A stretch of 18,717 bases of DNA, taken from an uncultured Clostridium sp. (GTDB lineage Bacteria; Bacillota_I; Bacilli_A; RF39; UBA660). The stretch lies in contig CALZLL010000012.1 of NCBI GenBank assembly GCA_945788325.1, forward strand, positions 1-18,717, written 5' to 3'. How positions within the stretch are numbered: the stretch's first letter is position 1; the number at the start of each line of letters is the position of its first letter. Below the pieces are notes generated by a model. The model searched no databases and was not told the DNA's origin. It saw only the letters and a program-made list of their open reading frames with translations. Position numbers and translations under genes: made by a program. Of the stretch, positions 14,266 to 18,717 are shown in pieces.

Positions 14266-14319
14266 TTAGAATTGCCAGTTTCTTATTTTTTCTAAACTTT
14301 CACCTTTTATTAACACTTT
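14266..14319 (-). pseudogene. Remnant of a second phosphoketolase 3' end
   Basis: In the gap between lemA and the acyltransferase the minus strand encodes KVLIKGESLEKIRNWQF followed by TAA. The intact phosphoketolase at 15859-18168 ends VDKGEDLEEIRNWNF then TAA. By hand, the last 14 codons including the stop agree at about 35 of 42 bases, with synonymous changes (AAT/AAC, TTT/TTC) among the differences. Just upstream the frame meets a stop, so only this tail is coding-like. It has no start or Shine-Dalgarno of its own. It is either all that is left of a paralogous xfp copy or a displaced original 3' end (see findings). The rest of the 240-bp gap holds the lemA terminator and the acyltransferase promoter. 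Confidence 0.75.
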
Positions 14320-14406
14320 TTAATCTCCAGGGCAAATGCTTATATAACATGATTAACTTGTTTATTTCACCATATACTTTATAATACAAACTAAACTATT
14401 ACAATA

Positions 14407-14441
14407 CATAAAAATAAGCATTGAAAACACAATGCTTATTT
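14407..14441 (-). terminator. Terminator overlapping the lemA stop codon
   Basis: A 12-bp perfect stem AAATAAGCATTG/CAATGCTTATTT (14412-14423 with 14430-14441) with a 6-base loop. The 5' arm contains the last Lys codon and the TAA. The T-tract (five T including the stem end) is short. Confidence 0.75.
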
Positions 14442-14981
14442 AGAAAAATCAACTTTAATATTTTCTTTTTTATCATCATCTAACTTAAAGAATTCTTTCC
14501 TTTCAAAAGCAAATATTTTAGCAACTATGTTAGAAGGAATAGATTCTACTAAATTATTAAATATCTCAACAGATCTATTATAATTTGTTCTAGCAATAAT
14601 TAGTTTATCTTCTATTTCTTTTAAATTAGATTGTAAGTCTAAAAAGTTAGTATTTGCTTTTAATTCAGGATAACTTTCAGCTAACGCAATTATTTTATTA
14701 AAACTTCTATCAATTTGATTTGTTTCATCAACGCTAAAATCAGTTTTTTGATACTCTGATCTTAAGTTAGTTATTTCGGTTAAAGTTGATGACTCATGCT
14801 TTGCATATCCCTTTACTGTTTCTATTAAGTTAGGTAATAAATCAAACCTTTGGTTTAATAAAACATCTATGTCAGATTCTCTTTGCTTTACCCTATTATT
14901 TGCTTTTATAAATCTATTATAAGTTATAAGCAACGTACCAGTTATTATTATTACTATTATTAAACATATATTTATTATCAT
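14436..14981 (-). CDS. lemA: LemA family protein, 181 aa
   Basis: A single N-terminal membrane segment (about 3-20) is followed by the LemA helical domain, with the hallmark YNRFIKANNRVKQ and LLNQRFDLLPNLIETVKGYAKHE stretches (about 21-63) and the later YNRSVEIFNNLVESIP (133-148). LemA proteins have a short extracellular N-terminus and a cytoplasmic helical bundle; their molecular role is poorly known, with links to envelope stress and proteases. Length is standard. GGGGGA of its Shine-Dalgarno directly follows the TAA of the upstream XRE regulator, so the two genes are translationally coupled, 13 bases apart. Pairing with an XRE regulator rather than a metalloprotease such as HtpX is less usual. 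Confidence 0.92.
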   Translation of the reverse strand: MIINICLIIVIIITGTLLITYNRFIKANNRVKQRESDIDVLLNQRFDLLPNLIETVKGYAKHESSTLTEITNLRSEYQKTDFSVDETNQIDRSFNKIIALAESYPELKANTNFLDLQSNLKEIEDKLIIARTNYNRSVEIFNNLVESIPSNIVAKIFAFERKEFFKLDDDKKENIKVDFSK

Positions 14982-14994
14982 ATTATTTTCCCCC

Positions 14995-15759
14995 TTACCT
15001 TGTTTCTATGGTTATTTTATTAACAAAACCATTTTCATCATAATCAAGTGATATTTCATAATATTGTATTTCGTGACCCTTAAAATTTTTTAAGCTACTT
15101 TTTATTGTTTTTATATTATTAGCGTCAGTTCCATAGGATGTTCCATCAAATATAAATTCTATCAAATGCTCGGTGCTCTTTTTGTTGTTTGCAATAGCAG
15201 AATCTATTATATTCGATACTATCATACTTGTTTGAGTACCTGACCAAAACTCATAGTTTCTATTAAAATTATCTTTTTCTTTTTGATTTTCTGATTCTTC
15301 TAGTTCTTTTTGAACTTTTTCTTGTTGTTCTTTAACCTCGTTTTCTATTTCTTGTTGTTTTTTTTCTTGCTTTTCTTTTTCTTTTCTAATTTCTTCTTTT
15401 AAAGCATCATTTCTTTCTTTTATAGAACTTGCTATCCTATATGATAAAGTTGCAAGTGCTGCTATAAATATAATTATTAAAATATATAATATGAATTTTC
15501 TTCCGCCTTCATTATTATTTTTCTTAATTTGTTTTACTTTTTCTTTTTCTTCTTCTATGGATAAATTATCATTTGTTAATACATCTACGCTAACGTTAAA
15601 TAGTTTTGACATTTCTACTAACTTATCCATATCTGGTTTGGTTTGACCTAGCTCCCATTTAGACACGGTTTGTCTTGTTACGTTAAGTTTATCTGCCAAT
15701 CCCTCTTGAGATAATAGGCTTTTCTTTCTTAAATATATTAACTTTTCTTCAAATTTCAT
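14995..15759 (-). CDS. Membrane-anchored XRE-family regulator with extracytoplasmic domain, 254 aa
   Basis: Residues 1-65 are an HTH-XRE domain of the Cro/C1 type (LRKKSLLSQEGLADKL, then VTRQTVSKWELGQTKPD), ending with the usual LFNVSVDVL. A linker leads to one membrane segment (about 87-106). A highly charged Glu/Lys/Gln coiled coil follows at about 110-165. The last 90 residues form an unrecognised domain (FWSGTQTSMIVSNIIDSAI, then YEISLDYDENGFVNKITIETR), predicted outside the cell. This layout suggests a one-component sensor that binds DNA from the membrane. Start: AAGGAG ten bases before the ATG. It is operonic with lemA downstream. Two TATAAT-like boxes lie upstream, but neither has a well-spaced -35. 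The target, possibly its own promoter, is unknown. Confidence 0.87.
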   Translation of the reverse strand: MKFEEKLIYLRKKSLLSQEGLADKLNVTRQTVSKWELGQTKPDMDKLVEMSKLFNVSVDVLTNDNLSIEEEKEKVKQIKKNNNEGGRKFILYILIIIFIAALATLSYRIASSIKERNDALKEEIRKEKEKQEKKQQEIENEVKEQQEKVQKELEESENQKEKDNFNRNYEFWSGTQTSMIVSNIIDSAIANNKKSTEHLIEFIFDGTSYGTDANNIKTIKSSLKNFKGHEIQYYEISLDYDENGFVNKITIETR

Positions 15760-15783
15760 ACACTACTTTCTCCTTTTTTCTAC

Positions 15784-15789
15784 ATTATA
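15784..15789 (-). promoter_or_regulatory. Candidate -10 of the XRE-lemA operon
   Basis: A perfect TATAAT lies 24 bases upstream of the ATG, but the 16-18 base upstream hexamer (ACGAGG) is not a -35. A further TTGACA (15835-15840) and TATAAT (15819-15824) are only 10 bases apart. The 99-bp gap probably holds a regulated promoter; its exact form is unclear. Confidence 0.35.
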
Positions 15790-15858
15790 TTACCAATTTA
15801 TTACTACCTCGTCTAGCAATTATAGTTGGAAATTTGTCAATTTTGCTTAACATCTATG

Positions 15859-18168
15859 TTAAAAGTTCCAATTTCTTATTTCTTCTAAATCTTCACCTTT
15901 ATCAACTATATACTTAGCATGTTCTTCTAATTTTTTATTCATATCACTAATTATTTTTTCACCCTTATCACCTAAATCTAGGTTTTGGGCAGCATCAATA
16001 ACAAGGTTAAATCTATCAATCTTATTTTTTACCCTCATGTCAAAAGCCGTGGTTATAGTGCCTTCTTCAAGGTATCCATGAACATGTATGTTATGGTTAT
16101 GTCTAAAGTATGTTAATTCATGAATAAGTGTTGGATACCCGTGATACGCAAATATAATTGGTTTATCTTTTGTGAATAAATAATCGTATGTTGTATCACT
16201 TAAAGCATGTGGATGATTAGTAGTAGAATCAAGTTTCATTAAATCAACTACGTTTATAAATCTAATTTTTAAGTCTGGTAAATATTCTTTTAATATTTTA
16301 GTAGCGGCAATCGTCTCAACCGTTGGAGTATCTCCGGCACATGCCATTATTAAATCCGGATTAGCATCATTACTAACAAAATCCCAAGTACCAATTCCAT
16401 TAGTACAATGTCTTATTGCATCTTTCATGTTAAGCCACTGATATGAAGGATGTTTTGAAGCTACTATTACATTGACGTAATTCTTGCTTTTTAAACAATG
16501 ATCCATGCATGATAATAAGCAATTTGCATCAGGTGGTAAATACATTCTTACAACGTCTACTTTTTTATTTGCCACATGATCTAAAAATCCTGGATCTTGA
16601 TGGGTAAAACCATTATGATCTTGTTGCCATACGTTTGATGCTAGCAAAAAGTTAAGTGATGATATAGGTTTTCTCCATGGTATTTCATTACATACCTTAA
16701 GCCATTTAGCATGTTGAGCAGCCATGGAATCTACTATTCTTATAAATGCTTCATAACTTGCAAAAAAGCCATGTCTACCGGTTAATAAATAACCTTCTAA
16801 CATTCCCTCACACATGTGTTCTGATAACATAGAATCCATTACCCTACCATCTTTTGATAAATATTCATCATTTTCTTTTATATCTAATTGCCAATCCCTA
16901 TTTGTTACATCAAATACGTCATATAATCTATTAGACATAGTCTCGTCTGGTCCAAATATTCTAAAGTTTCTATTTGAATCATTAAGCATAAATATATCTT
17001 TTATAAAACTACTTAAAACAAGCATGTCTTGTTTTTTTACACTTCCTGGAAAAGGTACATCAACAGCATAATCAGCAAAATCAGGCATTATTAAATCTTT
17101 TCTTAAATAACCACCATTGGTGTATAAACTTGATCCCATACGTTTTTCACCCTTAGGGCAGGTATCTTTTAGTTCCTCTATTAATCGTCCGTCTTCATCA
17201 AATAATTCTTCTGGTTTATAACTTCTAAGCCAATCTTCTAATTGTTTTAAATGTTCTTCTTTTTCCATAGAAATGGGAACTTGATGTGCTCTAAAAGAAC
17301 CTTCTATGTTTTTACCATCTACTTGTTTAGGCCCAGTCCATCCTTTTGGTGTTCTTAATATTATCATTGGCCATCTTACTTTTTCGTCATCTTTAGAATT
17401 TTTAATATCTTTAATATCTTTCAATATAGCATCCATGGTAGCTGACATTTTCTTATGCATTAAAATCTCATCACTACCAGATACTAAATATGTTTTATAA
17501 CCTAATCCATAAAAGAAACTTGCTAGCTCATCATCAGACATTCTAGAAAAAATTGTTGGATTACTTATTTTATACCCATTTAAATGAAGAATTGGTAACA
17601 CAACTCCATCTGTTTTTCTGTTTAAAAATTTTATTCCATGCCAACTAGTTGCAAGTGGACCTGTTTCAGCTTCACCATCTCCAACTACGCATGCCGCTAT
17701 TAAATTAGGATTATCAAGTACTGCACCAAAAGCGTGTGATAGAGAATACCCTAATTCTCCGCCCTCATGAATAGAACCTGGTGTTTCTGGTGCAACATGA
17801 GAAGGAATTCCACCTGGAAAAGAAAACTGTTTAAATAACTTTTTCATACCATCTTCATCTTCGGTAATACTAGGATACTTTTCAGTATAACTACCCTCTA
17901 AGTACGTATTAGCAACCATAAAGTTACCGCCATGGCCTGGTCCTGATAAATAAATAACATCCAAGTCATATTTATTTATTATTCTGTTTAAATGTGTATA
18001 AACAAAATTTTGCCCTGGCACCGTTCCCCAGTGCCCTACTATCTTCTTTTTAATATCTTCTTTTACAAGTGGTCTTTTTAAAAGCGGATTATCAAGTAAA
18101 TATAATTGGCAAGCTGATAAATAATTAGCCGCTCTAAAATATCCATCTAATTTTTCTAATTCTGTCAT
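15859..18168 (-). CDS. xfp: Xylulose-5-phosphate/fructose-6-phosphate phosphoketolase, 769 aa
   Basis: A full-length ThDP-dependent phosphoketolase. It splits xylulose-5-P (or fructose-6-P) with phosphate into acetyl-phosphate and glyceraldehyde-3-P (or erythrose-4-P), in the cytoplasm. Visible signatures: GHWGTVPGQNF (45-55), SGPGHGG (75-81), the family signature EGGELGYSLSHA (135-146), and the ThDP/Mg motif GDGEAETG (163-170) followed by PLATSWH. The middle domain has FASYEAF, WRKP and QDHNGFTHQDPG, and the C-terminal domain ends GEDLEEIRNWNF. AGGAAGGG before the ATG supports the start. It is monocistronic, with an extended -10 promoter, and 99 bases before the XRE gene. Together with acetate kinase elsewhere it would give ATP from pentoses or hexoses. 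A 6-bp hairpin at the stop lacks a T-tract. Confidence 0.97.
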   Translation of the reverse strand: MTELEKLDGYFRAANYLSACQLYLLDNPLLKRPLVKEDIKKKIVGHWGTVPGQNFVYTHLNRIINKYDLDVIYLSGPGHGGNFMVANTYLEGSYTEKYPSITEDEDGMKKLFKQFSFPGGIPSHVAPETPGSIHEGGELGYSLSHAFGAVLDNPNLIAACVVGDGEAETGPLATSWHGIKFLNRKTDGVVLPILHLNGYKISNPTIFSRMSDDELASFFYGLGYKTYLVSGSDEILMHKKMSATMDAILKDIKDIKNSKDDEKVRWPMIILRTPKGWTGPKQVDGKNIEGSFRAHQVPISMEKEEHLKQLEDWLRSYKPEELFDEDGRLIEELKDTCPKGEKRMGSSLYTNGGYLRKDLIMPDFADYAVDVPFPGSVKKQDMLVLSSFIKDIFMLNDSNRNFRIFGPDETMSNRLYDVFDVTNRDWQLDIKENDEYLSKDGRVMDSMLSEHMCEGMLEGYLLTGRHGFFASYEAFIRIVDSMAAQHAKWLKVCNEIPWRKPISSLNFLLASNVWQQDHNGFTHQDPGFLDHVANKKVDVVRMYLPPDANCLLSCMDHCLKSKNYVNVIVASKHPSYQWLNMKDAIRHCTNGIGTWDFVSNDANPDLIMACAGDTPTVETIAATKILKEYLPDLKIRFINVVDLMKLDSTTNHPHALSDTTYDYLFTKDKPIIFAYHGYPTLIHELTYFRHNHNIHVHGYLEEGTITTAFDMRVKNKIDRFNLVIDAAQNLDLGDKGEKIISDMNKKLEEHAKYIVDKGEDLEEIRNWNF

Positions 18169-18202
18169 GTTACCCTTCCTATTCTATTTTTATTCTATCG
18201 TA

Positions 18203-18211
18203 ATTATAACA
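18203..18211 (-). promoter_or_regulatory. Extended -10 promoter of xfp
   Basis: TGTTATAAT on the minus strand, a perfect -10 (18203-18208) with TGT. The -35 position is T-rich only and coincides with the hsp20 terminator. Leader about 28 bases. Confidence 0.6.
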
Positions 18212-18219
18212 CGAGCTAC

Positions 18220-18256
18220 AAAAAAAGAAAATATCAAATTTCTCATTGATATTTTC
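18220..18256 (-). terminator. Terminator after hsp20
   Basis: An 11-bp stem GAAAATATCAA/TTGATATTTTC (18227-18237 with 18246-18256), an 8-base loop and seven T. Confidence 0.88.
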
Positions 18257-18263
18257 ATTTATA

Positions 18264-18665
18264 TTACTTTATTTCGATGTATTTTTTATCTTCAGCTTCA
18301 TCCTTTTTAGGAACAACTATTTTTAGAACGCCATTATTAAATTCAGCATCTATTTTTTCTGAATCTAAATCATGCAAATAAAACGATCTTTGATATTTAC
18401 CATAAGTTCTTTCACGGTGAATATAATTTTTACTATCATCTTCATCGTTTACTTCATTAGATTTTTCGGCAGTTATCGTTAAATAGTCTTTCTTAGCTTC
18501 GATTTTGATTTCACTTTTATCAAATCCCGGAACATCCATTTCAATATGATAATCGCCATCCTTTTCGTAAATATCACACTTCATGTTATCCTCTCTTGTA
18601 CTAGGCATAAAGTCTTCAAAAATATCACCAAAATAATTTCTTGGGATTAAACTCATATTAATCAT
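18264..18665 (-). CDS. Hsp20/alpha-crystallin small heat-shock protein, 130-133 aa
   Basis: An alpha-crystallin domain spans about 28-122: CDIYEKDGDYHIEMDVPGF, then LTITAEK, RTYGKYQRSF and GVLKIVVPK, the family's conserved strand. The C-terminal IXI motif is present as YIEIK. These ATP-independent holdases bind unfolding proteins and form oligomers. Two ATGs fit: 18665 (AAGGA 7 bases upstream) and 18656 (MSLIPRN, with GGAAG 9 bases upstream); the latter gives the N-terminus more typical of the family. The promoter is near consensus and contains a CIRCE-like half-site. Single gene with its own terminator. Confidence 0.95.
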   Translation of the reverse strand: MINMSLIPRNYFGDIFEDFMPSTREDNMKCDIYEKDGDYHIEMDVPGFDKSEIKIEAKKDYLTITAEKSNEVNDEDDSKNYIHRERTYGKYQRSFYLHDLDSEKIDAEFNNGVLKIVVPKKDEAEDKKYIEIK

Positions 18666-18685
18666 CTTCCTTTCCTTACAATTAT

Positions 18686-18714
18686 GTTATACCACTATTT
18701 TTAGCACTTGTCAA
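18686..18714 (-). promoter_or_regulatory. Sigma-A promoter of hsp20
   Basis: -35 TTGACA (18709-18714, perfect), 17-base spacer, -10 TATAAC (18686-18691). Confidence 0.8.
18701..18709. promoter_or_regulatory. CIRCE-like half-site (HrcA operator), cut by the window edge
   Basis: The plus strand reads TTAGCACTT, 8 of 9 bases of the left CIRCE arm TTAGCACTC. With the standard 9-base spacer the other arm would lie just past the right edge, so it cannot be confirmed. It sits inside the hsp20 promoter spacer. Confidence 0.45.
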
Positions 18715-18717
18715 GTA

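Noticed and set aside
14320..14411. Further phosphoketolase-like codons upstream of the remnant (AAT AAA CAA GTT AAT CAT)
   Set aside because: There is a faint similarity to the xfp stretch encoding NKKLEEH, but it is too short and broken by stops to claim without an alignment search.
15819..15840. TTGACA and TATAAT in tandem upstream of the XRE gene
   Set aside because: The spacing is only 10 bases, too short for a sigma-A promoter, so I do not call it as a promoter pair.
15840..15862. Hairpin TTAACA-TAGA-TGTTAA at the xfp stop as an intrinsic terminator
   Set aside because: It has only a six-pair A/T-rich stem and no T-tract on the minus strand.
1..18717. CRISPR arrays, insertion sequences and rRNA genes
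   Set aside because: I saw no regularly spaced repeats, transposase genes, terminal repeats or rRNA-like stretches.

Overview
This 18.7 kb window is very AT-rich. Every gene I can support lies on the minus strand, so transcription runs from the right end to the left. Shine-Dalgarno sites are strong and purine-rich, UGG is used for Trp, stops are mostly TAA with one TAG and one TGA, and the content (XFP-type phosphoketolase, LemA, SipW/TasA-like proteins, peptidoglycan enzymes) points to a low-GC Gram-positive Bacillota. An uncultured gut Bacilli lineage is most likely. Cell-wall enzymes and apparent use of TGA as a stop argue against a wall-less mycoplasma.

Layout in transcription order. (1) 18264-18665: Hsp20 small heat-shock protein with a good sigma-A promoter and a CIRCE-like half-site cut by the window edge. 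(2) 15859-18168: phosphoketolase, the acetyl-phosphate-forming step of central carbon metabolism. (3) 14436-15759: a two-gene unit of a membrane-anchored XRE regulator and LemA, followed by a short remnant of a second phosphoketolase 3' end (14266-14319). Two diverged copies of the xfp 3' end therefore flank the XRE-LemA unit. (4) 11381-14195: a PlsC-like acyltransferase, then a 7-TM hybrid sensor kinase homologue that has lost its phospho-acceptor histidine. (5) 10520-11314: ZIP metal transporter. (6) 9715-10455: short-chain dehydrogenase. (7) 7493-9609: a DinD/Bro-N protein whose promoter carries a LexA/DinR-like SOS box, coupled to a methionine gamma-lyase-family PLP enzyme. (8) 4985-7432: membrane-anchored polysaccharide deacetylase with Ig-like repeats, then a GH25-LysM lysozyme. 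(9) 754-4849: a secretion and surface-fibre cluster of three SipW-type signal-peptide proteins, a SipW signal peptidase with a large extra membrane domain, and a DUF5305-type membrane protein. (10) 547-709: tRNA-Gln(CUG) and tRNA-Glu(CUC). (11) 122-484: an orphan 120-aa protein. (12) 1-48: the first 16 codons of what looks like glutamyl-tRNA synthetase.

The best candidates for something new are the SOS-box-controlled dinD/PLP-enzyme operon, the SipW-TasA-DUF5305 cluster with its extended peptidase, the pseudokinase, and the XRE-LemA unit bracketed by two xfp 3' ends. Terminator hairpins sit at or inside stop codons in most units, and many promoters have an extended -10 (TGn). No gene-free stretch exceeds 300 bases. 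The largest is the 240 bp between lemA and the acyltransferase, described under its features.
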